DNA of 64,000 nt from Anthoceros angustus (GCA_010909165.1 VJWM01000068.1:1302001-1366000), one strand, 5' to 3'; counted from the stretch's first letter, positions 35,201 to 48,096 are shown. Notes: a model not told the origin generated them from the letters alone. Program-made: numbers and translations.

Positions 35201-35390
35201 GACCTCGGCGGACTTGGAGCAATTTTCATGTCCCATTGGTTCGTTGCGTTACTCGTGATGTATGATATTGCCCAAATGGCTCTCAATGCCCCATTACTCC
35301 ATTTTACCACTAATCATCGACTTCCTCGACCATTCCCACACGTCACTTGGGTATTGGCACATTCGCCATTGGATCATGCTTGTTTGTTTG
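32300..35390 (-). other. Interior of the CACTA element; unassigned minus-strand frames
   Basis: On the plus strand this stretch is CT-rich (coding-like for the minus strand). Minus-strand frames such as 33,604-33,936 (KTPDSSHCKENKEMTILLND) and 33,884-34,168 (MVDDEEWEDALAWARMELKR) look protein-like and could be the second (TNPA-like) product of the element, but I do not recognise them. Frequent stops mean no intact gene. Confidence 0.3.
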
Positions 35391-35399
35391 GAAATACTT

Positions 35400-37255
35400 T
35401 AATGCCCACTTGGCATCTTGGTTTACCCATCAGCTAGCGACATGCCACTATGTGCCAGCATGGGTTCCTCCTCTCTCCATCCCTCGCCGGAGTAGGCACG
35501 GCCAGGCCCACCCTGTTTCCATCCACTTGTCTCGGATGCATCATGCCTTTGAGTTACTGCGATGGCCACACAAATGGACCATCGATGGAGTGCACCACAT
35601 GCGACCTTCTCGGTATTCACAAGGTCAAACCGATTATCGACTTCGCGTGATGGCCTTGTCCCTCTGGCCGACTCGTACCATCAACCTTCAGCATGGATTA
35701 TACTCCTCAAAGCGCATGATGTTGCTCTATGTGGCCGTAGAAGCGCGCTCCTCTTGAGCTCCCGGCAGCCCACCACCCATGATAAACTTTACGCTGCTGC
35801 TATCTTTTGTGCTCACCGCCGTTTATGCGCCTCCATTTTACGAGTGGCTGCCTTTGTTCCACATGTGACTATGTGCGTGCACTGCGAGGCCATCCATTAT
35901 AGCCCTCACTTGGGTCATGGCGGGATGCCTCCCAAGCGCTCACGCCCTTCTTACATGCACCCACCTCTTGAAACTTGTTCCTCATGTGCACCGTACATCC
36001 TCACCTCTTCGTCGTACATGTCCAAAAAGCTGCATCACCTTCGTGTGATCTGACACATAAGTATGGGCTGGCGCACCTCAGCATCCATTGTGTATGCAGA
36101 CGGACACCCAGACTTTTCTCCCACGGTCCTCGGGACTCCATGATCCGGCGTGACCATAGTAGCGGAGGAATGACATGCGAAATGCATACTCTCTCTCTCT
36201 CTCATATCTTGGACTCTACGGTTTGGCGCCTTGTCCAGCTTCTGGATCCTAAGTATCTCTCCGGGTACATCCACAGTGTGCAGGCCAATCGACCTCGTCC
36301 ACTAAATGTATTATGAGGTGGGTTGATATATCAAAGACCTTTGGAGGAATTGCTTTTCGAGCACATCACCCATGACCTCTTCTCGTTGTGCTTGAATTTC
36401 ATGGGTATTGTCCATTGGCAAATCCATCTGATCGACCCAATTTCACAACTTGTACACCTCTGGGTCTATGCACCCCGAAGGGCGATGGGAAGATGATTTC
36501 CAGCATGATGTGCGATCATGGCACTTCAAGCTGCCCACCCCCCCTCTAATTTCGCTCCTATGTTAGACCCATAGCACATGGGCAGCTTTATGCGTTTAAT
36601 TCTCTCTATGACTTGGCGGAGGTCGTCTTTCGCCAAAGCGTAAGCGCCTCGGGGCAATGGATCCTCTCCTACAAACAACCACCTTTTCCCTCCATTGGCT
36701 TCCATGTCCATCCTTGATGCTAGGTCGTCTCGCTCTCCCGTCAAAGTGTGCCATATGGCCTCTGCATTGTTCTTTTCCACGTGCATGACATCCTTTGGCG
36801 CCATCACAAGAAGGTGGCGTATATGGGAGCACCCTAAGCAGAGAAGACATCGCGTTCCAAAATTTCCTCATTGCGGATCTCGGCGGGTGGCGCACCTTCT
36901 CTGCGTACCATATCATCACCACATCATCAAGCGTTGGTGGCACTGGGTGGCGGAGTTCGCCCGTCCATCGTACGATCCATGTCTTCCCGTCGCTATCGCC
37001 GGGCAACCACCTCCTGTTGCCAACATAAACTGCTTTTTAATTGATGAGAATAGCGGGAATCCGAGTCCGGCCAGCAATCCACACGCGGGTCCCTTTCACT
37101 TGCAATCGGTCGGTGCCCAACCTGTCGGCAATGACGTTGACCCATTTCGCACCTAAAATGCCTCCTAGGATCGTTCACGGTATTGAAAAGTCTTCCATGT
37201 CCACCCCTCTCCACAGCTCTTCCAGTTCTTCTACCAGGGGCGCCATATAAACATC
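35400..37255 (-). pseudogene. CACTA (En/Spm) TNP2-like transposase with DUF4218 and DUF4216 regions
   Basis: Reading from the right on the minus strand: FDVYMAPLVEELEELWRGVD (TNP2 region, about 37,250), then PKDVMHVEKNNAEAIWHTLT, GERDDLASRMD and RIKRIKLPMCYGSNIGAK (36,526-36,807; TNP2 end), then, in shifted frames, HHAGNHLPIALRG and a DEVDLAG..RWMYPE-like core of DUF4218 (36,200-36,500), then a DUF4216-like part with CDWYES and FDLVNTEKVACG (about 35,600-35,700). Domain order is that of plant CACTA transposases, which cut and paste the element. Many frameshifts make it inactive as written. Confidence 0.6.
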
Positions 37256-37259
37256 AAAA

Positions 37260-39030
37260 TTTTTTACCATGCCCGGTCCTGGTACAATGAGAGGTGTGGA
37301 CTATGGACTTCCCTTGGGGGATAGGAATTAAGTGGGGTTTTGTTTTTTTGGTAGGTTGGAATAGTAAAATAAGGCGGAAAAGGAGGAATAAGCACGGATG
37401 GCGCCCGGATCGACTCGGAGTATACTGACCGGAGTGGGCAACGCAGTACCACTATGGCGAGCTCGGACTACGCCGGTGTAACGGATAAGTCCGGACCCCT
37501 CCGGGGCAAAGCAGATAAGCCGAAGTAACTTAGAAGTTGAGTCGTGAGAGACTAGCGGGCGTGGGCGGCCCCGAGTGGAGGTCGGGCATGCAGCAGCCAG
37601 GGCCGTAGCCTGCCAGATTATGTATTCACGCCCAGCGGGCGTGGCGTAATGCAGCGGCGTAAGGCGGAAAAGGAGGAAGATGGGGCGTAGTCGTAAGCCA
37701 TGCGACCTCGCGATTCTGGAGACGAGGAAGAAGCGCCTTCCGCCCAGAAATTTACGACGGCCGGCGAGGAGGGTCATTTATTCGCCCTCGAGACAATTCG
37801 CTCTTGGCTCGCAACCCGGCTCTGGCGCTATTTCTTTGAGCGCCAGCATCTTCGCGCTCACCGTGGGGAGCGGCGAAGCAGCAAGAGGCGCATGCGGACT
37901 CCCGTGACTCGAACGAGGGAGAAGAAGGCGATGGCACCCAAAAGGCTGCGGAGGTCCTGGGAGCCATGGAACCTAGTAGGCGCAACATTGTGACACGCTA
38001 CCGACTTTGGGCCCCTGGCTGAGGAAGCGGGGAATTAGTCGAGGAGTGGCACTTAGATGTTTTCCAGTCTGACGCGTTTGACGTCACTACGTCCGGAGTT
38101 CGCCGGAAGATATTGGCGGCCAACAAGGAGGTTCGGTCCAAGAACCTCGGGAGGACAGGAGATGGACCTTGGAGGTCTGAGGCGCCTACAACCGCCCAAA
38201 GGAGGAAGATGGCGTAGTCCCAGGCCCCTCAAGGCAAAGGGAAAGATAGAGCCGCCAGCAGCGCTCGTCGAGGCCTTCGGACAACCAACGGCTGGTTGAT
38301 ATCAGAGACCTGGATACCAGTAAGGGTAAAGTCGGATTATTGTCCATTGGAACTCGCTCACCAAGGTGGATCACCTTGGTGATAATTTGTTAGTGTTCCC
38401 GCGTTCGGTAGGGGAAAGAGGCGGTGAGGAAGGATTATCTTCGCGGTTCACGGAGGCCGCAGCTAAGGCGAAGCCCTGATCGGTACATCCCATACGATCC
38501 ATGTATGGGGACATTTCAGCTGAAGGAGGAGAGATCGGCGGGCGCTCGAAGGAGGCCTGAGGCGGAAGGCGTGCGGCGCCCGAGGTGGGGCCGACCCCTA
38601 AGGCCAAAGCGGACCGGGAGGAGGAGGAGGAGGAGGATTCGGGACTCCATACGTCACGGACCCCTCACCAGGAAGTATGGGAAGAAATCCCGCTTCCCTT
38701 CTCACAGTGCCTCCGGCAATCAACGCAGCAGGAGGAGCAGCCACGGGAGTTGGCGGTTGCAGCTCAGGTAGCCCGGCCCAGCCTGACAGCCGGACTCGGC
38801 GGGACCTCAAGAGGCGCAAGGCAGCGTCTGTATGCACCTCAGACTGACTGTGCCCTTACCCCACCTTGCAGAGGTAAGAGGCGGTAAGGAGGCGAGGGCG
38901 CGCTCAAGGAGGCGAGGTCATGGCAGCCCGGGCCGGTCCTGTCCCCATGGGAAGGGGCAAAGGGCTAGCTCGACCCCTCACCCCTCCGAGCCCCGGGGAC
39001 GAAGAGGCAAATAAGGAAGCAAGAGGCCAA
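37260..39030. other. GC- and purine-rich repeat DNA, no gene recognised
   Basis: Contains direct repeats of AAGGCGGAAAAGGAGGA (about 37,370 and 37,657) and a (GGA)n run (38,618-38,638). Long open frames exist in several phases on both strands because of composition, none with a recognisable domain. Probably part of a non-autonomous LTR element. Confidence 0.35.
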
Positions 39031-39033
39031 GGA

Positions 39034-39632
39034 GGGTAAAGCTCGGAGCTCACTCGTGACCTAAGGGTCCTGATTAGGTCCGAGAACCCGGTCAGGACTT
39101 ACTCGGACTGCGTATGGAGGTCCTTGGCGGACCGAAATGCCCGCTCCCACTACGGACTTTGTGGGGGTCTCATCAGTGGCGGCCGTGGAAGAAACACAGC
39201 GGGTCAGCTTCGTCATGGACGGTATGCTTTGGGGTCTCTGCGGGACGGCCGAAAAGACCCGGAGGTAGAAGCCACCCCGGTATGGTGCTCCTCCGGGAGG
39301 CTTGGAGGTGGCCCAGAGGCAAGGAGGAAGGCCAAGGAGGGTAAAGCTCGGAGCTCAACACTCGTGACCTAAGGGTCCTGATTAGGTCCGAGAACCCAGT
39401 CCGGACTTACTCGGACTGCTGATGGAGGTCCTGGCGGACTGCCAAATGCCCGCTCCCACTACGGACTTTGTGGGGTCTCACGTGGCGGCCGTGGAAGAAA
39501 CATCATGGTTCACACACCATGGACGGTATGCTGGGGTCTGCGCCGAAAAGACCCAGGAGGTAGAAGCCACCGAGGTGTATTATGGTGCTCCTCCGTGAGG
39601 GCTGAGGGCCCAGAGGCAAGGAGGAAGGCCGA
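39034..39632. repeat. Tandem duplication, period about 305 bp
   Basis: Two adjacent copies (39,034-39,340 and 39,341-39,632) begin GGGTAAAGCTCGGAGCTC and contain CACTACGGACTTTGTGGGG and CCGAAAAGACCC. They differ mainly by small indels next to CAG, CTG and CCG triplets. Confidence 0.7.
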
Positions 39633-40339
39633 AGCTCTTGGCCGCATCGAGAAGGGAAACGCAGGAAGGCCGAGAGGGAAGTCTGGCCATCTGCATTTTC
39701 TAAAGCAAAGGCATCCGCAACATAAGCAAAACTTCAGGGAGACCGGCCGTAGATGCGGACCAGCGCCGCATTCCGGGTCGTGGAGCCCACCCGCTAGTCT
39801 GGAATGTGATGCAAGAGAGGAGGACCTAGCTCTATGATCATGCAAGCATGCAACCCACCATAGGAATCTGCTCCGGATCCGTAGCCGCACGGCGGTTGAA
39901 GAACGGCCAGTGTTTTTTCAGGAATTGGAAGGTGTGCCAATTCCTTGGCTTTTGGACAGCCCGTGGTTTTGTCCTTGGCCTATGGGGTTTTGAAATTGTT
40001 CACAATGGTATATAAGGAGGGAGCCGGATAGTGATAACATGTCCAGGCTGATAGGAGAGATTGGGAGGTGGAGCAACTGGAGCGCTCGGTGGAGAAGCGG
40101 GTCTGCAGGAACCCTTGGCTGTACTTTGGGAAGTGATCAAGCTGTCAAGTAGGAGGAGAAGTGAAGATGAAGACGCGCAACAGTGCACGAGGAGTGCGCA
40201 AGCCTTCCAGCAGCAAGGAGGCGACGCCCCATCGGCTAAGGAAGAAGAAGGAGAAACTCCAAAGAGCGGTAGAAGGAGGGCCGTGGTTTTTGTGTTTCAG
40301 TGTGCAAGTCTCTTCGAGAGACTTGTGGGATTTTCAGCA

Positions 40340-42520
40340 GTGGGCTTCGGATGACAACGTGTAGCTGCAGTGGGCCTACTCTAACGTGGAATCAGTGGAG
40401 TCTTGTTACAGTGCCTTGACTCACGAGGAGGAACGGAGGAAATGGACAACACGTTGGACAATCGAAGGGATGGACTCAAAGACATCCGCAAGGTGTATGG
40501 GAGGCCGAGAGGCCGAGAGTAATGGTGTGGCTCCACCGAGAAAAATGAAGAAGGCAAGAGGGCAGTAGTGGCTGACCTTCCGGAGGAAGCCCTCAGCATG
40601 CTTGTTGGAGGGATGGATGCAAAAACACGCAACGGCTGGAGGACAGACAAGATTGCGGACCTCAAATGGAAGCTTTTCACGAGGATGGTGCTGGGGCTGA
40701 CCTGCTGCCAGCGAACCACCTACTTCAGCAGTGCGTTTTTTCATTTTATGTGGAAATTGAAGCAAGGAGCTCAGCCTGACTGGGGGACAGCCATGCTGAC
40801 TGCCTATGAGCATCACCGAGACAAGCTGCTGCAGCCGAACATAGTGGACAATGAAGGAGCGAGGCACAGCCATTTGAGTATTTGCACGGTGCACCTGTAT
40901 GCGGCATGGAGTACTTACAGGAGGAGCCGGAGGTCTTACAAGCCATTTGAAGTAGTCCCTCTTCGGGATGGTACAGGGGTCCCTCGCCAGAAGAAGTCAA
41001 GAAGGCCGAGGAGGAACCCAAGGTGGAGCAAAGAAGTGCTTCACCTCAGGTAGTGGTCTTGGATGATGCGACCATGCAGGCGTCTGACGCCAAGAAAGGA
41101 GAGGTGCCTGTCGTTCTGGAGGAGGCAGTGGCACAAGAGGAAGAGGTGGCAGTGCCACCAAGTGTACAGGAGGAGACCCCTATGGAGCAGGATGGAGGAG
41201 ATAACCCACCCCAGAAGATAACTGAGTCACAAAAGTCCCATCCAACATCGTCAGTCAGGAGTGGAGAGACTGCCCAACGGGGAAAAGGCAGTCTGAACCT
41301 ACCCCAGGAGGGGAATAAGAAAACTAAGGCCTTGAAGGATTTGCTGACCATTTGTCAGCTAATTGATACTCCACTGGTGAAGCAGGCTTTGGAAGAAGTG
41401 GAGGCGTTGAAGGTGAGAGATGTCGTTAGGACAACTGAGGCAACTGCCCTACAGACAGGTGGGGAGAAAAACAGCAAGGTGAGCAAGGAGTTGGCACTAG
41501 CGAAGGGGTGCCTTGTTGACCTGGAGAGAAGGCTAGGACTCAGCAAGATTGAAGAGCAAAAGGCTGAGGCAAGAGAATAAGGAGCACGCAGGAGAAGTGG
41601 CTACCCTCAATCGGAAGATTGAGGAGACTGTCCGATGTGGGAAGGAGTGGCAGCAGCAACTCTCAGTCCTTCAGGCTGAGAGGAAGCAGAGTGGGGACGC
41701 ATTGAAGGCTCTTGAAGGAGGGGAGGCTACCTGCCAAGCACGAGGAGTTGGAGTACAAGCTCAAGGAGCTGGAGGAGGGACAGCTCTTGGGGTAAGGAAC
41801 GCGAGCTCACAAAGCAAACGGCGAGTCGAGCAACGATGGAAGGAAGAGGTGGCTCACGGACTGAAATCATGCATCGCATCCTGGTCATCAGGAAGCAACG
41901 CTTTCAGGCCGACTATGCTTGGCAATAGGGATCCTGAGGCATGGAAGGAGATGCGCCGAGAATGTTACCTTACAGCCTCCGCTTGAGTGAGGTGACCTCG
42001 AGAGATGCTCACAAAAGTTGGCCTCGGGAGAGTGGCTCATGGATTTTGATGAGAGATTTGAAGGGCTGTGAGATGCAGTCCACCTACACGCCAGGTCAAC
42101 AAACTCACCAAGGAGATGCGCTCCTTGTTGACAAGGAAGCTGTTGGGCCCCCATGATGATGACCGAGAGATTTTGGAGGAATTGCGGCCCTCAGCTTCGG
42201 AGATTCAGGACCTGGAGAGCGAAATGGATGCGGAAGGTTCGATTTGGAGGAATTGCGCCTCGCCGAGATTCAGGACCTGGAGAGCGAAATGGATGCGGAA
42301 GGTTCGATTTGGGAGGAGTCGACGGAGGAGGAAGTTTCTAGCCAACCGTGAGGCTGGTGGAGGTGTCTGGCGGCGCGGGTTGCAGACCCCCAACTTCCTC
42401 GAGTTGGTTGCGACGATGGCGGGACATGCCGCCACCGAGGTCGGTGCCTGCAAGAGCGCCCCGCGAGAGGGGCGACGCCAGCTTCATCACTGCCAGCATC
42501 ACGAGACAAGGTGAGACTCG
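40340..42520 (+). pseudogene. Unrecognised coiled-coil (gag-like) protein gene, family copy 1
   Basis: On the plus strand, successive frames (40,386-40,568; 40,568-41,053; 41,023-41,580; 41,549-41,986; 42,068-42,514) form one protein interrupted by about four frameshifts. Parts in order: a QWAYSNVESVESCY segment; a globular region with GMDAKTRNGWRTDKIADLKW, KLFTRMVLGL and HHRDKLLQPNIVD; an acidic linker (VLEEAVAQEEEVAVPPS); a long Lys/Glu/Arg/Leu-rich coiled coil (KEHAGEVATLNRKIEETV); and a tail with LGPHDDDREI. A related copy lies at 48,880-51,720. I know no named family for it. Position among LTR-like repeats, two diverged copies and the globular-plus-coiled-coil plan suggest a retroelement gag, but a domesticated or host repeat gene is possible. 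Confidence 0.45.
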
Positions 42521-42689
42521 CCGTGGCGAGGAGGGAGGATCGGTGGGGACAGTCCCCGAGAGAAGGAAGACGGTGGTGGGTCGGCCATGCCAATGCCCAA
42601 GAAGAAGTAGGGTAGGAGAGCGAGTAGGGGAGTTCAGGGTCATCAAGACCCTTGGGGGTAGTGGATCGTTAGGAAGGTAGGTTAAGAAC

Positions 42690-43480
42690 CTTTAAAAGGC
42701 CACCTACTTGAAAACCGTAGTTGCCCACCCACCCGAACTTAATTAACGCTAGGGTTTGGGAGTTCCTATAAGTAGGGGAGGAACCCCCATAATAAAATGT
42801 CATGTCTTGCTCTCCTAACCATGCGCTACCGCTGTGAGCGTGGTCGGGCCGTATGGATGCATGGTGTCTGGTAGGGTGTGGTGACCACATGGGTACTCAG
42901 ACCCCCTCGAAAAGGAGTGTTTTTTTTGTTTTGTGTTTAAGTTGTGAGAATCGTGTGGAGTTGGAATGTGAAGTAGGTTAGGAAATAAGAACAGTCTACT
43001 AGAGCCTAGTAGGAGGGAGGAGAGCAAGAGGAGAGCATGGGGCTAGGAGGCCTAGGAGGCCTAGGAGAGATAATAGGGTAAGTGACCTCGAAAGTCAGAG
43101 GCCCATGTGCTATAGATGGGATAAATCTTATCTTCTCTCTTAGTGGGATGTAATTAAGAGATAGGCCTCTAGGACTGTAGGCTAAGGCGATTGGTATTTT
43201 TGGCAAGCGCCAAGCTACTTTGTGGGCTGATCTTGGGGTATAAGAGGCAGCCCTCTTGATGAAATGTAAGCAATGTTGGTTTAAGGTCTTGGTGTTTGGG
43301 GTGAGCACGGGGTTTGGGGGTACCAGATCCGATCTTTGTAAGTCTAGACACCGCTTTGTCACAGAGAAGCCAAGAAGACCACCAAGTTGCCTAGATCGTG
43401 GCCGGATCCGCAAGGGTGGTGGAAAGCAAGGGAGGGAGCCTTGAGGTCTCCTTGGAGGGAGTTTCAAGGTCAAGAGGAAG
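42690..43480. other. LTR-like sequence with promoter and poly(A)-like signals
   Basis: Contains CCTATAAGTAGG (42,767) followed 25 bp later by AATAAAATG, and a second TATAAGAGGCAG (43,238) followed by GATGAAATG. It follows family copy 1 on the same strand, so it could be its 3' LTR. There are palindromic CCTAGGAGGCCTAGGAGG repeats at about 43,045. I cannot define ends or a partner LTR. Confidence 0.3.
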
Positions 43481-43904
43481 GGGTTGTGAAGCCGGGAGGT
43501 CCAGACTCTTCCTCATTCCCTTCACTAGTCTAGTACTCACCTTGTGTTTTGAGTTTTCGGTGTGTTGGAGGTCGGGTGTTTGGGAGAAGAGAGGCGGGGG
43601 CCCGTGTGTGAGGAGAAGACAAGGCGGGAGCCTGTGTGGAGGAGAAGTCAAGGAAAAGTCAAGTGAGTTGGAGGCCTGGGCTTGTGTGTTTGGAAAATGA
43701 GAGGAAAAGTGAGCTGAGAGAAGTGGAGAATCTGGACATGGAGAGTTGCTGATTGGCTGTTTGAGAGGAGTAAGAAGGACTGGAGAAGTCGTAAGTGATG
43801 TTTGTGTTCTTGAAGAGAGGCTGTGAGTGGAGGTTGAAGATCCGTGAGTGGATGAGACGGAATGATTATGGAGGTAGCTGAACAAGTATTTTGAGAGTTG
43901 GTGA

Positions 43905-45762
43905 AGTCTGTAAGGGCCTGGATGAGAACCTTGTAAGGACTGGAGAGGTCTTGTGAGCTGAAAGTGGAGATTGAATGGGGCGGTGAGGTGTGAGAACAAG
44001 GAGAGTTGAAGAGAGTTCTTTGGGGAGACTTGGAGAGTGTGGGAGGATGCAGAGGCACCTCAAGGGGCTGTGAGAGCCTGGAGAGGTCTGTGGAGCTTGG
44101 AAGGTGAGCTGAAAAGGAGGAGAGACAAGGAAGTCTCAAGAAGTGCAAGAGAAAGGGGGTAGTTGTGTGAGCTGCAACCCTTTATCGTGAGTTGTCCTAG
44201 GTTTAGGTTTAGAGATTAGGGTTAGGGCCGGCTGCTTAGGTTGTCCATAAATAGTGTGTGGAAAAGGTGACACGTGGCTAACTCGATTGGTGGATCTAAC
44301 TTTGTGGATAGATAGAGAGGGTGTCCAACCTTATCCACTTGGATCCCCAAGTGGGTCCCACCTTCTATTAATAGCCGGACTGATCCCAAGGTGGACCCCA
44401 CTGCTAAAATAGAGGGTGGTTGCTAAGATATAGCCGGGTGTATTGCTAAGGTAGCAATCGAGCGTGGCTAAGATAGCCCGCAGTGCAGTGTTGTTAGGAT
44501 AGTAGCCCGGTCTCAGAATCGCTAGATGTTTGGTGTATCGTGTTTGGTTGGATTGGCTATGTTTTGGTTGTCTTGACACGAAATCACTCCCTTGGGTACG
44601 AATCTCAAGTCTACAACGATAAAGAGGGTAAATGTGGCCTCTTTGTGACCACTTGGTTTAGAAAATCACCCACATAGGGTCTTGAGGTGCGGTGACAGAC
44701 AGGCCGTGCTCACGCCTTCCTTTTGAGGTAGCAGCAGTGTGTGTGAGCGTGGAGCGTGCCAGAGTCGAGAGCAGACGGAAGGGTCGGTAAAGGAGGTCCT
44801 TGTAAAACCCAAAGGCGAGAGGTGCTGTAAGGGCCTGGATGAGAACCTTGTAAGGACCGGAGAGGTGCCGTGAGTCAGGAAAAGTGAGATTGAATGGGGC
44901 GGTGAGGTGTGAGAACAAGGAGAGTTGAAGAGAGTTGCCGGGGAAACTTGGAGAGTGTGGGGAGGATCATGACAGAGGCACCTCAAGGGGCTGTGAGAGC
45001 CTGGAGAGGTCTCATGGAGCTTGGAAGGTGAGCTGAAAGGCCGGAGGAGAGACAAGGAAGTCTCAAGAAGTGCCGCAAGAGAAAGGGGGTAGTTTGAGCT
45101 GCAACCCTTTATCGTGAGTTGTCCTAGGTTTAGGTTTAGAGATTAGGTTAGGCTGCTTAGGTTGTCCATAAATAGTGTGTGGAAAAGGTGACACGTGGCT
45201 AACTCGATTGGTGGATCTAACTTTGTGGATAGATAAGAGAGAGGGTGTCCAACCTTATCCACTTGGATCCCCAAGTGGGTCCCACCTTCTATTAATAGCT
45301 GCATGATCCCAAGGTGGACCCCACTGCTAAAATAGAGGGTGGTTGCTAAGATAGCAACGGTATGTCCGCTGCTAAGGTAGCAATAGGTCAGCGCTAAGAT
45401 AGCCATGTGTCCGAGTGTTGTTAGGATAGTAGCCGGTCTCAGAATCGCTAGATGTTTGGTGTGTCCGTGTTTGGTTGGATTGGCTATGTTTTGGTTGTCT
45501 TGACACGAAATCACTCCCTTGGGTACGAATCTCAAGTCTACAACGATAAAGAGGGTAAATGTGGCTTTGTGACCACTTGGTTTAGAAAATCACCCACATA
45601 GGGTCTTGAGGTGCGGTGACTGTGTAGGGCCAGGCTCACGCCTTCCTTTGTTGAGGTAGCAGCTAGGGAGTGTGTGAGCTGGAGGCGCCAGAGTCAGCAG
45701 ACGGAGCTAAGGTCGGTAAAGGAGGTCCTTGTAAAACCCAAAGGCCGAGAGGTCCGCTGCAA
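43905..45762. repeat. Tandem duplication, period about 917 bp
   Basis: Copy 1 (about 43,910-44,826) and copy 2 (44,827-45,762) both start GTAAGGGCCTGGATGAGAAC and share AACTCGATTGGTGGATCTAA and GTCTTGACACGAAATCACTC. Differences are mostly 1-5 base indels or swaps around CCG, CTG and CAG. No protein domain is found on either strand. A short telomere-like GGTTTAGAGATTAGGGTTAG occurs in copy 1. Confidence 0.75.
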
Positions 45763-45864
45763 CCAGGTGTCCGCCTAGGTGCGTGAGGGCACCGCCTGTG
45801 ATATGAGGCACCGGTGGGGCTGTGAGGCGCCTGGTCGGTAGCTAGGAAGAGTGGAAGAGGTAGA

Positions 45865-46231
45865 TTAGAGAAGAGAGGAGAAAGAGGAGAAAAGAGAAAA
45901 GAGAAAAGAGAAAAGAGAAAAGAGAAAAGAGAAAAGAGAAAAGAGAGAAAGAGAAAAGAGAAAAGAGAAAAGAGAAAAGAGAGAGAAAAGAGAAAAGAGA
46001 AAAGAGAAAAGAGAAAAGAGAAAAGAGAAAAGAGAAAGAGAAAAGAGAAAAGAGAAAAGAGAAAAGAGAAAAGAGAAAGAGAAAAGAGAAAGAGAAAAGA
46101 GAAAAGAGAAAAGAGAAAAGAGAAAAGAGAAAAGAGAAAAGAGAAAGAGAAAAGAGAAAAGAGAAAAGAGAAAGAGAAAAGAGAAAAAGAAAAGAGAAAA
46201 GAGAAAAGAGAAAAGAGAAAAGAGAAAAGAA
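45865..46231. repeat. (AAAAGAG)n microsatellite
   Basis: About 365 bp of nearly pure AAAAGAG heptamers with occasional AAAGAG hexamer slips, all purine on the plus strand. Its edges follow a region of AGAGG-rich sequence. Such a tract is prone to length errors in assembly. Confidence 0.95.
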
Positions 46232-46384
46232 CTAGAAATTTGAACTAGCTACGCTCCTTTTGACACTGCATGGGAAATCGTTAGGTAGGCATACCGAGTA
46301 CAAAAGGGGAGAAGAATAGGTCAAAATGATTCCGTAAGGAGGTGTAGGTGGCGAAAGAGATGGTCGACGCCATCACGTGCTGCC

Positions 46385-46460
46385 ACCCTACCTCGGTAGG
46401 TCGGGAAGCCCAAACGACGAGGGCAGCCTACTGCCGTAGGCTGACAAGACACCATCGTAG
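46385..46460. repeat. Palindromic CTACC...GGTAGG motifs (small cluster)
   Basis: CTACCTCGGTAGG, CCTACTGCCGTAGG and CATCGTAGGTTG recur within 75 bp; each can fold on itself. The same motif family forms a longer array at 49,790-49,990. Confidence 0.5.
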
Positions 46461-46705
46461 GTTGAGGGCCTGCGAACGGAAAGTAGGAATTAAGGGATAG
46501 GGTGGAGCTACTATATATGTTCACCAATAGTAACATAAATAAATAGGCTAAAATAGGGATACGTAATTAGGAGTGTATTTATTAGGGGAACATTAATTAG
46601 CGGCCGAAACCCAAGGAGTAACCTAGAGGGGGAAAATAGTACTTTAGGACCATCTAGGGTAAAGGAGCGCCACGTGGCACACATCCAAGAGGAAGGTCCA
46701 GTTAA

Positions 46706-48096
46706 TCCGCGCCTCTCTCACCTTGAATCGAGCATCTCCACTTCGAGGCGCGAACTCTCGAGCTTGAAGAGAACGGACGATCGGAAACCCTAGCTTGGTG
46801 AAAGGGGAGAAAAAGGGGAAAGGAGACAAGGAAGGCGCCAGGCCGAGAGGAGCGTAAAAGTTCGAGACGCGCAGCGGGTGGAAGACTGGAAGAGCGGCGG
46901 ACACAAGGACGGAGTGCTGGAGCGTGGACCCGCCGACGGAGCCGAAGAAGGATATGCGAAGCAGGCACCAGAAACTCAGCAAATGCGCCTTCACGTTGGA
47001 GAGGAGCTTGACGAAGGAGGTCGGGACCAAGCCAGGGCTAACCACCGATTGTGTGACAGGGTTGCGTCCCACCAGGAGAGTGTTGGGAGAGACACTAGAG
47101 GGGCGGAGGAACCGCACATTGGGAAGCAATTCCTCTGCGCCCCAAAGCCGCTGGGAAGTAAAACGCCGCACCAGCCGACGCGAGGAGGGCAAGGGGAAAG
47201 AGATGCCCGAGGCTCGCCCTCAAGAGGGGCGCGAAGAGGCAAAACCAGCAGCAGGAGGAGTGCCACAAGGAGGCGCGGTCGATCGATGTCGTGATGACAT
47301 CGTACCATCATGTGCTATATAATACCATCCAAAGCTACAACCATGTACTCTAGTGACACATCGCAACACACCTTCCAAACCATGCTAAGTCGTATGGTCA
47401 CTCATTCCGCGCCTCTCTCACCTTGAATCGAGCATCTCCACTTCGAGCGTAGCGCGAACTCTCGAGCTTGAAGAGAACGGACGATCGGAAACCCTAGCTC
47501 AGGGTGAAAGGGGAGAAAAGAGGGGGAGGAAGGCGCCAGCGAGGAGCGTAAAGTTCGAGACGCCGCAGCGGGTGGAAGACTGGAAGAGCGGCGGACACAA
47601 GGACGGAGGCCGAGCGTGACCCGACGGAGTCAAGAAGGATATGGCTGCACCGTAAACTCAAAATGCGCCTTCACGTTGGAGAGGAGCTTGACGAAGGAGG
47701 TCGGGACCAAGCGGGGCTAACCACCGATTGTGTGACAGTGGTTGCGCCCCACTGTGAGAGTGTTGGGAGAGACACTAGAGGGGCGGAGGAACCGCACATT
47801 GGGAAGCAATTCCTCTGCGCCCCAAAGCCGCTGGGAAGTAAAACGCCGCTTTCCTCACAGCACCATGACGCGAGGAGCGAAGGGCAGGGAAAGAGATGCC
47901 CGCGAGGCTCGCCCTCAAGAGGGGCGCAAGAGGCAAAACCAGCAGCAGGAGGAGTGCCACAGAAGTGTGGCCGACATCGATGTCGTGATGACATCAAGAC
48001 GTACCATGTGCTATATAATACCAAGCTACAACCATGTACTCTAGTGACACATCGCAACACACCTTCCAAACCATGCTAAGTCACGGTCACTCATTC
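46706..48096. repeat. Tandem duplication, period about 700 bp, with a third partial copy at 48,608-48,805
   Basis: Copies at 46,706-47,406 and 47,407-48,096 both start TCCGCGCCTCTCTCACCTTG and share CACATTGGGAAGCAATTCCT and AACCAGCAGCAGGAGGAGTG; the latter two also occur at 48,608-48,805. The copies differ by many short indels. Open frames within (for example RNRTLGSNSSAPQSRWEVKR) are shared by all copies but have no known domain. Confidence 0.7.

Noticed and set aside
44190-44230. Possible interstitial telomere repeat (TTTAGGTTTAG...TTAGGGTTAGGG)
   Set aside because: Only about four imperfect units, one duplicated copy lacks the best part; chance is sufficient.
45865-46231. CRISPR-like regular repeat
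   Set aside because: Pure (AAAAGAG)n microsatellite with no spacers; the genome is eukaryotic.
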